Shown: positions 27,240 through 35,986 of the stretch, piece after piece
Numbering within the stretch: the stretch's first letter is position 1
Layout: each line of letters begins with the position of its first letter
Assembly: GCA_027658995.1 (NCBI GenBank)
Contig: JAQDQK010000012.1
Location: 49,262 to 113,261 of the forward strand
Direction of reading: 5' to 3'
DNA: 64,000 bases
Source: Propionibacteriaceae bacterium AM104-82
GTDB taxonomy: Bacteria > Actinomycetota > Actinomycetes > Propionibacteriales > Propionibacteriaceae
Made by a program: the position numbers and the translations under genes
The notes under the pieces: model-generated
Database searches by the model: none
Told to the model about the DNA's origin: nothing
The model's input: the letters and a program-made list of their open reading frames with translations, nothing else

Positions 27240-27854
27240 TCAGTTCCCGCCGGAGGCCTGCCCCAACTTGACGTCGTTGCCTGCCCACCAGAGGAAACCC
27301 TCCAGGACAAGGGTTCCGTTCGATCCGTCGCCCTGGGCCTCCCGCTGGACCTCGTTGCCCGCCATGATCGCAAGGCTCCGGTCGACGACACGCACGCCGG
27401 GCGGGACGGTGATGGTGCTGCCGCCCATCACGGCGTGCAGTTTCAGCGTGACGATCCGCCCCGGGCCCATCGCGCTTGTCAGGTCGTAGTTGTTGCCTCC
27501 CCACCAGGCGAAGTTGCGCATCTCGCGGGTTCCCGACTCGACCAGCACGTCGCGCCCCGACATGACGCTCATCGTGAACCCGCCGTCCGCGGGCGCCGTC
27601 TCGGCCTCGCCGCGCGGCCGCGGTGCGACCGGGCGGTCCTCGCCGAGCACCAACGCGCGCCCCTCGGGCAGGTCGCCGACCAGCACGGGCAGTTCGTCGA
27701 CGAACTGGCCGCGCAGGGCCTTGTCCTGCCGATCGCGCATCTCGTTGAGATCAAGCCGCCCGGACTCGTAGGCCCGCTGCAGCACCGTGAGAACCTCGTC
27801 GCGTTCCGCGTCGCTTGCGCGCATCCGACGTTCGGGGACCTGTGATCCGTCCAT
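27240..27854 (-). CDS. DUF1707 domain protein with LiaF-like C-terminal domain
   Basis: 204 residues. The N-terminal DUF1707 domain (RMRASDAERDEVLTVLQRAYESGRLDLNEM) is a short helical element common in actinobacteria. The C-terminal 110 residues are beta-rich with LiaF/DUF2154-like text (SGTREMRNFAWWGGN, KLHAVMGGSTITVPPGV, VLEGFLWWAGNDV). No membrane segment. Such proteins are thought to take part in envelope stress sensing; the role here is unknown. Probably leaderless: TAGGGT ends 6 bases before the ATG. Confidence 0.85.
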   Translation of the reverse strand: MDGSQVPERRMRASDAERDEVLTVLQRAYESGRLDLNEMRDRQDKALRGQFVDELPVLVGDLPEGRALVLGEDRPVAPRPRGEAETAPADGGFTMSVMSGRDVLVESGTREMRNFAWWGGNNYDLTSAMGPGRIVTLKLHAVMGGSTITVPPGVRVVDRSLAIMAGNEVQREAQGDGSNGTLVLEGFLWWAGNDVKLGQASGGN

Positions 27855-27860
27855 GCCCCA

Positions 27861-27866
27861 ACCCTA
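27861..27866 (-). promoter_or_regulatory. -10 element of the DUF1707 gene (leaderless)
   Basis: TAGGGT on the minus strand, 6 bases before the ATG at 27854. Confidence 0.5.
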
Positions 27867-27882
27867 GACGCGCCGGGGCGCG

Positions 27883-29073
27883 TCAGCCGTGCGGCGCGGT
27901 CATCTGCCGCGGCGTGCACTGATTCGCGAGTTCCTTCCCCGACAGTTCGGGAAAGGCCGCAGCGCACCACGCCTCGACATCCGCGGCGGACGTGAGGCCG
28001 CCCGGGTCGGCCACCGTGTGCCACAGGTCGCGGCCCTGCTTGCCCCAGTCCTCGCGGCGCAGCATCAGCAGATGGGCCTCGGGCAGCCTCGATTCCAGGG
28101 CCTGATGCTGGGCGAGGATGTCTGTGAGGTAGAACACGTGCGTTCCGTTGGCGGCGGTCTGCAGCGGATCGGAGATGCCGGGACGCTTGGCGGAGAGTTC
28201 CGCCACCCATCTGTCGTCGTGCACCAGACCGGCGATGGACTCGAGACGGAGCCGGTCGAGTTCCTCCTCGGCCGCGAGTTGTTCGGCCCCTCCCCCGCCC
28301 GCGACGTCGATGCGGATCTGCCCGTTCTCTGAGGTCAGCCAGAAGCGCGCCTGGGAGGTACCGGCCTTCCCCGACTTGTCGACGGTGTTGACCTGGCAGT
28401 CCAGCGATCCGCTCTGCTCGTAGACGCACCCGCTGACGGAGGCCGACGACAGGCTGGGCCAATACTCGTAGTAGGACTCCCGGTTCTCGACCTGCTGCCT
28501 GCGGGTGCTCAGCAGGCCCCATCCGTCGTCGGGGTCGGCGACGACCCGGCGCAGATAGTCGTTCATGAACGAGGCCGCGTCATCGGTGGTCAGCGTCTCG
28601 ATCGAGTCGGGTGCCGTCGTCGGGGGTTCGGCCTGTGCCGGTTCCTCCGGCGCAGGGCTGGGGGTGAGAGTCACGAAGACCGTCGCTGGCTGGGTCGGCT
28701 CCACTGTGGTGGGCTCAGGCTCGGGCGCCACGGTCATCTGGACGCTCGGCTGAGGCGTGGCCGCCTGCGGCACCGCCGCCGTCGGCCCCTCGCCCGTGAG
28801 GAACAGGGTCGCGACCACCGCGCCGACCGCCACGACGGCGCACAGGCCGACGATCAGGGCAACGCGCCCGCGACGCCTCGGCGGCCCTCCGGAACCGGGC
28901 TCGTCGGGAGGCGGCGTCCAGTCCTGCCCCATCAGGTACGGGTCGGGGGCCTGACCCTGCGCGGGCTGAGCGGACAGGCCCGAGTAAGGGTTCAACGTCG
29001 GATTGTCCGCGAGGCTGAGGCACGAGGAACACACCTCGCCGTCGCCTGGCCTTCCACATGTCCGACACGTCAT
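27883..29073 (-). CDS. Zinc-ribbon membrane-anchored protein of unknown function
   Basis: 396 residues. The N-terminus is a cytoplasmic zinc ribbon (CRTCGRPGDGEVCSSC). A Pro-rich stretch precedes a membrane segment (VALIVGLCAVVAVGAVVATLFL, about residues 72-94). A Thr/Pro/Glu-rich extracellular stalk follows to about residue 160. The C-terminal 230 residues form a folded domain with four Cys that could pair. Only the architecture is recognisable. Start at 29073 is set by GGGGGCAG and by keeping the zinc ribbon at the N-terminus. Confidence 0.75.
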   Translation of the reverse strand: MTCRTCGRPGDGEVCSSCLSLADNPTLNPYSGLSAQPAQGQAPDPYLMGQDWTPPPDEPGSGGPPRRRGRVALIVGLCAVVAVGAVVATLFLTGEGPTAAVPQAATPQPSVQMTVAPEPEPTTVEPTQPATVFVTLTPSPAPEEPAQAEPPTTAPDSIETLTTDDAASFMNDYLRRVVADPDDGWGLLSTRRQQVENRESYYEYWPSLSSASVSGCVYEQSGSLDCQVNTVDKSGKAGTSQARFWLTSENGQIRIDVAGGGGAEQLAAEEELDRLRLESIAGLVHDDRWVAELSAKRPGISDPLQTAANGTHVFYLTDILAQHQALESRLPEAHLLMLRREDWGKQGRDLWHTVADPGGLTSAADVEAWCAAAFPELSGKELANQCTPRQMTAPHG

Positions 29074-29140
29074 CTCTGCCCCCTGCCGCCGATGATGGCA
29101 CAACCCGCCCGGGCGACGGCGCCGGGGGGCGGCATCCTGG

Positions 29141-30562
29141 CTACTGTGCCAGGCGTTCCTCGATGACGGCGCGGACCGCGGCCGCGGTGCCCGCGACGTC
29201 GATCACGTGCCTCGGCAGCTCCTCGATGCCCTCGAAGCGGGCCGGGGTGGGAGGCACCACGCCGATGGCCTCGACGATGGTCTCTGCGAACTTGATGGGG
29301 AGCGCCGTCTCCAGCACGATGACGGGGCCCGGCACGTTCAGCGTCCGGGCGACGTGTACGCCGTCGGCCGTGTGCGGGTCGATGACCACGCCGTCGGCCT
29401 CGAAGATTCGGCGGATCTCGGCGAGCCGGTCGGCGTGGCTCGAACTGCCAGACACGAAGCCGAACCGCTCGCCCTGGCCGAGGAACTCCGGCGTCTGGCC
29501 GAGGTCGAAGGACTGCTCCTCGGCGAGCCGGGCGCCGAACAGGTCGGCGGTGCGCTCCGGGTCGCGACCGAGCAGGTCGAAGACGAAGCGCTCGAAGTTT
29601 GAGGCCTTCGAGATGTCCATCGACGGGGAACTGGTGGCAAGCGTCTCCGCGGCGCCCCGGATCCGGTAACCGCCGGTGCGGAAGAACTCCTCCAGCACGT
29701 TGTTCTCGTTGGTGGCCAGGATCAACCGGTCGATGGGGAGCCCCATCTCGCGCGCGATGTGGCCCGAGACGATGTTGCCGAAGTTGCCCGATGGCACCGC
29801 GAACGAGACGGGCTCTCCGTCGGAGACGCGCAGCCAGGCGGCGAAGTAGTAGACGATCTGGGCGAGCAGGCGGGCGAAGTTGATGGAGTTGACGGCCCCG
29901 ATCCGGTGCCGTGCCTTGAAGTCGGCGTCGGCGTTGATCTCCTTGACGATGTCCTGGCAGTCGTCGAACACACCTTCCACCGCGATGTTGACGATGCCCG
30001 GGTCGTCGAGGCTGAACATCTGCGCCTGCTGGAACGGCGTCATCCTGCCCTGCGGGGACAGCATGAACACCGTCACCGCCGGCTTGCCGCGCAACGCGTA
30101 CTCGGCGGCCGAGCCGGTGTCGCCGCTGGTGGCGCCGAGGATCGTGATGCGCTCGCCGCGGCGCTCCAGTTCGTACTCGAAGAGCTCGCCGAGCAACTGC
30201 ATCGCCATGTCCTTGAACGCGGCCGACGGCCCGTTGCTGAGGTGCGCGAGCCACAGCCCGTCAGACAGGTGCGTGACGGGCACGATGGCCGGGTCGAGGA
30301 ATTTTGCGGGCGAGTAGGCCCGCTCGACGATGCCGCGCAGGTCGGCCTCGGGGATGTCGTCGACGAACAACCGGACGATCTCGAACGCGAGCGCCGCGTA
30401 GCCGTCCTCCAGGAGGATCCCGCGCCACCGTTCGAGGGTCTCCGCGTCGATCTGCGGGTAGGACTCGGGCAGGTACAGCCCTCCGTCGGCGGAGAGCCCC
30501 TCGAGGAGGATGTCGCTGAAGGGCTTGCCTGGCGCGGCGGAGCGGGTCGAGACGTAGCGCAT
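29141..30562 (-). CDS. thrC: Threonine synthase
   Basis: About 473 residues. It converts O-phosphohomoserine to threonine. The N-terminus MRYVSTRSAAPGKPFSDILLEGLSADGGLY is typical of the long type. The PLP Lys is in NGPSAAFKDMAMQLLG and the phosphate-binding loop is GATSGDTGSAAEYA. The length fits the long bacterial/fungal class, not the short class. It is probably leaderless: TACACT ends 7 bases before the ATG. A 31-residue upstream extension is rejected. No hom or thrB is adjacent. Confidence 0.95.
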   Translation of the reverse strand: MRYVSTRSAAPGKPFSDILLEGLSADGGLYLPESYPQIDAETLERWRGILLEDGYAALAFEIVRLFVDDIPEADLRGIVERAYSPAKFLDPAIVPVTHLSDGLWLAHLSNGPSAAFKDMAMQLLGELFEYELERRGERITILGATSGDTGSAAEYALRGKPAVTVFMLSPQGRMTPFQQAQMFSLDDPGIVNIAVEGVFDDCQDIVKEINADADFKARHRIGAVNSINFARLLAQIVYYFAAWLRVSDGEPVSFAVPSGNFGNIVSGHIAREMGLPIDRLILATNENNVLEEFFRTGGYRIRGAAETLATSSPSMDISKASNFERFVFDLLGRDPERTADLFGARLAEEQSFDLGQTPEFLGQGERFGFVSGSSSHADRLAEIRRIFEADGVVIDPHTADGVHVARTLNVPGPVIVLETALPIKFAETIVEAIGVVPPTPARFEGIEELPRHVIDVAGTAAAVRAVIEERLAQ

Positions 30563-30569
30563 GGCAGGC

Positions 30570-30575
30570 AGTGTA
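30570..30575 (-). promoter_or_regulatory. -10 element of thrC (leaderless)
   Basis: TACACT on the minus strand, 7 bases before the ATG at 30562. Confidence 0.45.
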
Positions 30576-30614
30576 TCTGCGGCCGACTGCGCTCCCCCGG
30601 CCGTTCCGGGACGC

Positions 30615-31493
30615 TCAGCCCTTGATGTCGCGGCGCTCGAACAGGAAGGCGGCAAGCGCGAACAACGCGAGGATCACCACGAGGTGGAACACCAGGCCGT
30701 CGGCGCGGGTGATGGTGACGCTCACCACCTGGTTGTACCTCTCGACGACGTGATCGCCGAGGATCACGGCGTTGCCGTTGCGCATCGGCATCATGTGCAG
30801 CGCCGCCTTGCTCAGCGGGGTGAAACTGCCGTCGTCAATCAGGCCGGTGATGACGAGCACCACGACGGCCGCGGCCATCGCGATCGGGGTGCTGGGGATG
30901 ACGAAGGTGACCAGCGCGGCGATCACGCCGATCAGGAACCCGTACATGGCCCCGCCCACCATCACGTTGAGCAGCCCCGGCGCGGCCCCGATCGAGTCGC
31001 TGCCGTTGACGGACAGGTACCCGATGATCGTGACGGAGGTCGCCGTCACGAGGCCGACGAGCATCAGCACAGCGCCGAGCACGCCGCAGGCCAGGGCACG
31101 CGCCGCGAGCAGCACGACCCGGCGGGGCGTGAACGTCAGTTGCGTCGACATCGCGCCGGAGGAGAAGTCCGCCCCGACGTAGGTCACCACGATCATGAAG
31201 GCGAAGAACGCGATCATGATGGCGCTCGCCCCGATCCCGTCATGGACGACGCGCTCGAAGCTCCACCAGCCCTGCATCTGCGCGAGGGTGCAGTCGGAGC
31301 ACTCGCCGAACAGTTGGGCGCGGGTCAGTTCCGCCTGGGCGAGGGTCACCTCCGCGGCCGTCGGTTCGCGGATGCTTCCCATCCACTGGGACGGGAGCAC
31401 GAGGCCGGCGAGCATCACGAGGATGAGGCTGCCCCACGCCCTGCGGCGGTAACGCAGCCGGGACAACTCGCTGCGCATCAGGTTGGCGAACAT
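30615..31493 (-). CDS. ABC-2 type transporter permease
   Basis: 292 residues with about six membrane segments (SLILVMLAGLVLP, ASAIMIAFFAFMIVVTYVGADF, LLAARALACGVLGAVLMLVGLV, FLIGVIAALVTFVIP, AMAAAVVVLVITGL, LVVILALFALAAFLFERRD). This is the usual topology of ABC-2 exporters paired with a BcrA-type ATPase. The start overlaps the ATPase stop (ATGA), so the pair is co-translated. The substrate is unknown: a lipid, peptide antibiotic or envelope component. Confidence 0.9.
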   Translation of the reverse strand: MFANLMRSELSRLRYRRRAWGSLILVMLAGLVLPSQWMGSIREPTAAEVTLAQAELTRAQLFGECSDCTLAQMQGWWSFERVVHDGIGASAIMIAFFAFMIVVTYVGADFSSGAMSTQLTFTPRRVVLLAARALACGVLGAVLMLVGLVTATSVTIIGYLSVNGSDSIGAAPGLLNVMVGGAMYGFLIGVIAALVTFVIPSTPIAMAAAVVVLVITGLIDDGSFTPLSKAALHMMPMRNGNAVILGDHVVERYNQVVSVTITRADGLVFHLVVILALFALAAFLFERRDIKG

Positions 31494-32503
31494 CAGGAGG
31501 CCCACCGCCTGCGGCTCTGGCTCGCGCCGAGGTCGACGTCGGAGGTGAGTTGCAGGAAGACCTGCTCGAGGCTGACGCGCCGGGTGGTCAGTTCCTGGGG
31601 CCAGAGGTTGGCCATCCCGAGGGTCTCGGCGATCACGGCGGCGTCGGGCAGTTGCCCGTTGCGGCCCGAGACCCGCAGGCCCGTCTCGTCGACGTCGACC
31701 CGCCAGCCCGCGGCGCGGAGCAGGTCGGTCGCCTCGAGGGCCCGCTCGATCCGGACCCGGACGTGGGGTGCGCCGTCGCTCAGGAAGTCCTGCATGCTGC
31801 CCTCCGCGACCACCTTCCCCCCTGCGATGATCGACACCGAGTCGGCGATCTGCTCGATCTCGGAGAGGATGTGGGAGGAGACGAGCACCGTGCGGCCTGC
31901 GTCGGCGAGACCGCGCATGGTGGTGCGGATGTCGTGGATGCCGACCGGGTCGAGGCCGTTGGTCGGCTCGTCGAAGATCAGCACGGACGGGCGCTTCAGC
32001 AGCGTCGCCGCGATCGCGAGGCGCTGCTTCATGCCGAGCGAATACTGCTGGAAGTGCCGCTCGGCGTCGGCGGCGAGGCCGACCTCGAGCAGCACCTCGC
32101 TGACGCGGCGCGGCGGCGCCCCGATCGAGTCGGCCAGCACGTTGAGGTTGTGCCTGCCGCTCATCCGCGGGGAGAACTTGGGCGACTCGACGATGGCGCC
32201 CACCTCGTCGATGACCCTGGTCAGCCCCTTGGGGACGGTCTCGCCGAGGATCTTCGCCTCGCCTCCGTTGGCGCGCACGAGGCCGAGCAGGACCCGGATC
32301 GAGGTGGTCTTGCCCGACCCGTTGGGCCCGAGCAGGCCGTGCACGCCGCCGCGGGGCACGTGCAGGTTCAGGCCGTTGAGCACGGTGCGCCCCGAGTACC
32401 GCTTGACGAGGCCGCTGGCCTGGATCGCCCAGTCGTTGGTTCGCTGGTGCCATGGGACGCTGGACATGTCGGCGAACTTAGTCTCACCCTCAGGCTCGGA
32501 CAT
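31493..32503 (-). CDS. ABC transporter ATP-binding protein (BcrA/CcmA type)
   Basis: 336 residues. Walker A GPNGSGKTTSIRVL, signature YSLGMKQRLAIA, Walker B VLIFDEPTNGLDP and an H-loop SSHILSEIEQ. An accessory C-terminal domain of about 90 residues follows. It powers the permease encoded next. The ATG at 32503 shares bases with the stop of the mannosyltransferase (TGATG), so the three genes are coupled. A downstream start at residue 14 (MSSVPWHQ) cannot be excluded. Confidence 0.92.
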   Translation of the reverse strand: MSEPEGETKFADMSSVPWHQRTNDWAIQASGLVKRYSGRTVLNGLNLHVPRGGVHGLLGPNGSGKTTSIRVLLGLVRANGGEAKILGETVPKGLTRVIDEVGAIVESPKFSPRMSGRHNLNVLADSIGAPPRRVSEVLLEVGLAADAERHFQQYSLGMKQRLAIAATLLKRPSVLIFDEPTNGLDPVGIHDIRTTMRGLADAGRTVLVSSHILSEIEQIADSVSIIAGGKVVAEGSMQDFLSDGAPHVRVRIERALEATDLLRAAGWRVDVDETGLRVSGRNGQLPDAAVIAETLGMANLWPQELTTRRVSLEQVFLQLTSDVDLGASQSRRRWAS

Positions 32504-33960
32504 CACACCGCGGTCTTCAAGGGGTCGGCCTGGGGGTCACTGATCGGGAGCGGGTCGAAGCCACGCCGCGACCACCAGCGCCAGGCGAGCGCAAGGGGCA
32601 CCGCGACGATCAGCATCGACACGTACGAAGGCAGGATGTCCTGCAGGGTCGGAAGCAGCGCGAACGCGATCACCAGCACCAGCCACACCCGGTTCCAGGA
32701 GGCGGGTGCCCGCACGAAAACGTAGAGCGGGATGACCCAGGTCAGGTACCAGGGCTGCAGCGCTGGTCCGAAGACGTTGAACGCGACGAGCACAGCGATG
32801 GAGAACAGCCACGGGCGGCCGATGCCGGTGCCGCGCGGGCCGACCTTGACCCACGCGAAGCAGACGGCGGCCACGATCAGCAGCGTGGAGACGGCGTTGA
32901 CCAGGGAGTTGGCGACCGGGAACGTGAAGATGTGGTTGTAGCGCAGGAACGACGCGACCCACGACAGCGGGGCGTTGCTCGTCGCCTCCACGGGGCTGCC
33001 CGCCGTCGGGTTGCGCCACCCCAGGCCCCACGACAGGGACGAGGCCAGGAACGTGACGATGGTGATGGCGCCCGGCACGACCGCGACGAGCGCGAGCCGG
33101 GGCCATCCCTGGTAGCGCTCCTCGCCGATCCAGCACCTGCGCACCGCCCAGCCGACGGCGACGACACCCAGCCCGAACAGCGCCGCGGACTGCTTGACGC
33201 CCATCGCGAGGCCGAGCAGCACGCCCGCCACGATCAGCCCGCGCCAGCCCTTCCAGCCGAGGTCGGTGGCGGCGAGGAACGCGGCTACCCCGAGGGCCAC
33301 CATCAGGGCGTCGTTGTGCACGCCGCCGATCCACTGGATGAGCATGATCGGATTCAGCAGGCCCGCCCACAGCGCGAGCCGCGGGTCGACGCCGAAGCGT
33401 CGCGCGAGCCTCGGCAGCACGAATGCCAGGATCACGAGCGCGAGCACGCTCGGCAGGCGCAGCCCGACAAGCGTCCAGTACAGGTCGCCGCCGGTGACGC
33501 GGGCGACAAGGCCGAACATGTCGAGGGAGAGCGACGGGTAGACGCTCGTCGTCTTGAACCAGTGCACGCCGACCAGCAGCCCCGGCAGGCCCGCGTCGCC
33601 GAGCGGCGTCAGGTACGGGTCCATGCCGCGGGCGACCTGCCATCCGGTCGCGGCGTAGGCGTAGGCGTCGCGCGAGTGCATGGGCAGCGCGAACATCATC
33701 GGAAGGCTCCACAGGGCCGCCGTCAGCAGCGGGCGCTTCCAGCGCGGCCCGAGTTGCCACCAGGCGAGCAGCACCACGAGCGTCGCGGGCAGCGTGATGA
33801 AGGGGCGCCACCAACTGGCGCGCACCTCGAGGAAGCCGTGCAGGTCGAGCGTCAGCCCGCCGACGAGCGTGACGATGCCGAGCAGCCCGACGAGCACCCA
33901 CAGCCAGGGGCGCACGGGGTCGCCGACGCGGTCGGTCCTCAGCCACGCAGGCACGCTCAC
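32503..33960 (-). CDS. Polyprenol-phosphomannose-dependent alpha-mannosyltransferase-like GT-C protein
   Basis: About 485 residues with 12 or more membrane segments. The first external loop carries MHSRDAYAYAATGWQVARGMDPY, the acidic-site motif of the actinobacterial MptA/MptB family, which adds alpha-1,6 mannose to lipomannan-type glycolipids using polyprenyl-phosphomannose. It could serve lipoglycan synthesis in the envelope. AGAGG lies 7 bases before GTG 33960; GTG 33966 is an alternative two codons upstream. It overlaps the ABC ATPase gene, suggesting export of a related glycoconjugate, but that is only inference. Confidence 0.85.
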   Translation of the reverse strand: MSVPAWLRTDRVGDPVRPWLWVLVGLLGIVTLVGGLTLDLHGFLEVRASWWRPFITLPATLVVLLAWWQLGPRWKRPLLTAALWSLPMMFALPMHSRDAYAYAATGWQVARGMDPYLTPLGDAGLPGLLVGVHWFKTTSVYPSLSLDMFGLVARVTGGDLYWTLVGLRLPSVLALVILAFVLPRLARRFGVDPRLALWAGLLNPIMLIQWIGGVHNDALMVALGVAAFLAATDLGWKGWRGLIVAGVLLGLAMGVKQSAALFGLGVVAVGWAVRRCWIGEERYQGWPRLALVAVVPGAITIVTFLASSLSWGLGWRNPTAGSPVEATSNAPLSWVASFLRYNHIFTFPVANSLVNAVSTLLIVAAVCFAWVKVGPRGTGIGRPWLFSIAVLVAFNVFGPALQPWYLTWVIPLYVFVRAPASWNRVWLVLVIAFALLPTLQDILPSYVSMLIVAVPLALAWRWWSRRGFDPLPISDPQADPLKTAV

Positions 33961-34036
33961 GGGCACACCTCTCAGTTCGCCGGTGTGCCTATCTTGCCGT
34001 CCGCGGACGAGAACCGGGGAATCCGGACCGCGGGGT

Positions 34037-34042
34037 TACGCT
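34037..34042 (+). promoter_or_regulatory. -10 element of the ndh leader ORF
   Basis: TACGCT, 6 bases before an ATG at 34049 that opens an 11-codon ORF overlapping the ndh start. Confidence 0.5.
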
Positions 34043-34048
34043 TGAAAC

Positions 34049-34084
34049 ATGGGATTCGACACCAGTAACCGAGGCCTGGCATGA
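34049..34084 (+). CDS. Putative 11-residue leader peptide coupled to ndh
   Basis: ATG at 34049 opens MGFDTSNRGLA and stops at TGA 34082-34084. The stop overlaps the ndh ATG at 34081 (ATGA). A TANNNT hexamer ends 6 bases upstream, so the ATG would lie at the mRNA 5' end. Terminating ribosomes could re-initiate on ndh, whose own ribosome site (GAGG) is weak. The peptide has no run of one amino acid, so attenuation by a specific tRNA is not suggested. Confidence 0.45.
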   Translation: MGFDTSNRGLA

Positions 34085-35433
34085 GCCGTCAACGCGTGGT
34101 GATCATCGGCTCCGGTTTCGGCGGCCTGTTCGCCGCGAAGGCCCTCAAGCACGCCGACGTCGACGTCACGCTGATCGCGAAGACCACGACCCATCTCTTC
34201 CAGCCGCTGCTCTACCAGGTGGCCACCGGCGTGCTGTCGGAGGGCGAGATCGCCCCGGCGACCCGCGAGATCCTGCGCCGCCAGCCGAACGCGCAGGTGC
34301 TGCTCGGCCTCGTCGACGACATCGACCTGACCAACCGGGTCGTGAAGTGGCGCTTCCACAACAACTACCACGAGAGCCCCTACGACTCGCTGATCGTGGC
34401 GGCCGGTGCGGGGCAGTCGTACTTCGGCAACGACCACTTCGCGACGTTCGCCCCCGGCATGAAGTCCATCGACGACGCCCTCGAGTTGCGCGCCAGGATC
34501 CTGAAGTCGTTCGAGATCGCCGAGTTCACCACCGACCCGCAGGAGCGCGAGCGCCTGCTGACGTTCGTGGTGGTCGGCGCGGGCCCGACCGGCGTCGAGA
34601 TGGCCGGCCAGATCCGGGAGTTGGCGACCTCGACGCTTGCCCACGAGTTCCGCTCCATCGACCCGACCGCCGCCCGCGTCGTCCTGATCGACGGCGCACC
34701 CCAGGTGCTGCCGCCCTTCGGCGAGACGCTGGGCCGCAAGACGGAGAAGGTGCTAGAGCGCCTCGGCGTCGAGGTGCTGCTCGACTCGATCGTCACGGAG
34801 GTCGACGAGGACGGCATCACGGTGCGCGGCAAGGACGGCACCACGCGACGCATCGAGGCCGTGTGCAAGGTGTGGGCCGCTGGCGTCAAGGGAAGCGAAC
34901 TGGGCGAGGTCCTCGCCGAGCAGAGCGGGGCGACGCTCGACCGGTCGAACCGGGTCGTCGTCGAGCCGGACCTGACGCTGCCCGGGCACCCGGAGGTGTT
35001 CGTGATCGGCGACATGGCGGCGGTCGACGGGGTTCCCGGCGTCGCGCAGGGCGCCATCCAGGAGGCCAGGTACGCCGCGAAGATCATCAAGGCGCGACTC
35101 GCGCACACCGAGCCGCCCGGCCCCTTCGTCTACAAGGACAAGGGCTCGATGGCGACCATCTCGAAGTTCTCGGCGGTGGCCAAGATCGGCAAGATCCAGT
35201 TGACCGGGATCATCGCGTGGTTCGCGTGGCTGTTCCTCCACCTGCTCTACATCGCAGGCTTCAAGCAGCGCATCACGACCCTGCTCAGTTGGGCGCTCAC
35301 CTTCGTCACCAACGGTCGCTCGCAGCGGGTGGTCACCAACCAGCAGTTGGTCGGAAGATTGGCTCTTGAGCGCCTCGGCTCCGGTGTGTCGGGCAAACTA
35401 ATGCATGGCGAGGACGTCGAGCCGAAGCAGTAG
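34081..35433 (+). CDS. ndh: NAD(P)/FAD-dependent oxidoreductase, type II NADH dehydrogenase
   Basis: 450 residues. It transfers electrons from NADH to quinone without pumping protons. The FAD-binding motif at the N-terminus is IIGSGFGGLFAAKAL, the NADH-binding motif is VVVGAGPTGVEMAGQI, and the second FAD motif is EVFVIGDMAAVDG. The C-terminal 100 residues hold a hydrophobic stretch (IIAWFAWLFLHLLYIAGF) that anchors it to the membrane. It may be translated by re-initiation from the short leader ORF. doxX follows by 19 bp. Confidence 0.94.
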   Translation: MSRQRVVIIGSGFGGLFAAKALKHADVDVTLIAKTTTHLFQPLLYQVATGVLSEGEIAPATREILRRQPNAQVLLGLVDDIDLTNRVVKWRFHNNYHESPYDSLIVAAGAGQSYFGNDHFATFAPGMKSIDDALELRARILKSFEIAEFTTDPQERERLLTFVVVGAGPTGVEMAGQIRELATSTLAHEFRSIDPTAARVVLIDGAPQVLPPFGETLGRKTEKVLERLGVEVLLDSIVTEVDEDGITVRGKDGTTRRIEAVCKVWAAGVKGSELGEVLAEQSGATLDRSNRVVVEPDLTLPGHPEVFVIGDMAAVDGVPGVAQGAIQEARYAAKIIKARLAHTEPPGPFVYKDKGSMATISKFSAVAKIGKIQLTGIIAWFAWLFLHLLYIAGFKQRITTLLSWALTFVTNGRSQRVVTNQQLVGRLALERLGSGVSGKLMHGEDVEPKQ

Positions 35434-35452
35434 AGCCCGAGGAGGCAGCAGG

Positions 35453-35923
35453 GTGGACGCATTCCTGAAGGTGGTCCGCGACATCGCGCTGCTGGTGGCA
35501 CGCATCGTCGCGGGCGTGGTGCTCGTGGCGCACGGTTGGCAGCGCTGGCAGATCATCGGGCTGGACAAGCAGGAGGCGCTGCTCGAGGCGGCCGGCCTTC
35601 CCGCGCCATACGGCCTGGCCGTCGCGACCGTGATCTTCGAGATCATCGGGGGCACCCTGCTCGTCTTCGGCCTCGCGACCCCGCTGATCGGCCTCGGCAT
35701 GGTCGTGATGAACGTCGCGATCATCCTGACGGTGAAGTCGGGCGCCGGGTTCTATCTGATGGACAACGGGTGGGAGTACAACGCGATCCTCGCCGCCCTC
35801 GGCCTGCTGCTGCTCGCGTTCGGGTCCGGGCGCGCCGGCCTGGACGCCCTGTTCATCCGGCCTTCGCACGACTCCGGCACGCTCATCGAGGACGACCCGC
35901 GCCTCATCAAGGACGAGTCCTGA
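35453..35923 (+). CDS. DoxX family membrane protein
   Basis: 156 residues with four membrane segments: IALLVARIVAGVVLVAHGW, YGLAVATVIFEIIGGTLLVFG, LIGLGMVVMNVAIIL and YNAILAALGLLLLAFG. GAGGAGG lies 8-14 bases before the GTG at 35453. DoxX proteins are linked to membrane redox or quinone functions. The short spacing after ndh suggests one operon. Confidence 0.88.
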   Translation: MDAFLKVVRDIALLVARIVAGVVLVAHGWQRWQIIGLDKQEALLEAAGLPAPYGLAVATVIFEIIGGTLLVFGLATPLIGLGMVVMNVAIILTVKSGAGFYLMDNGWEYNAILAALGLLLLAFGSGRAGLDALFIRPSHDSGTLIEDDPRLIKDES

Positions 35924-35986
35924 GCTCACAGCCTTCACACAGGTGACCCATAGCCTTTCCTGGCCCGCGGGTGCGAAAGTAGTGGC

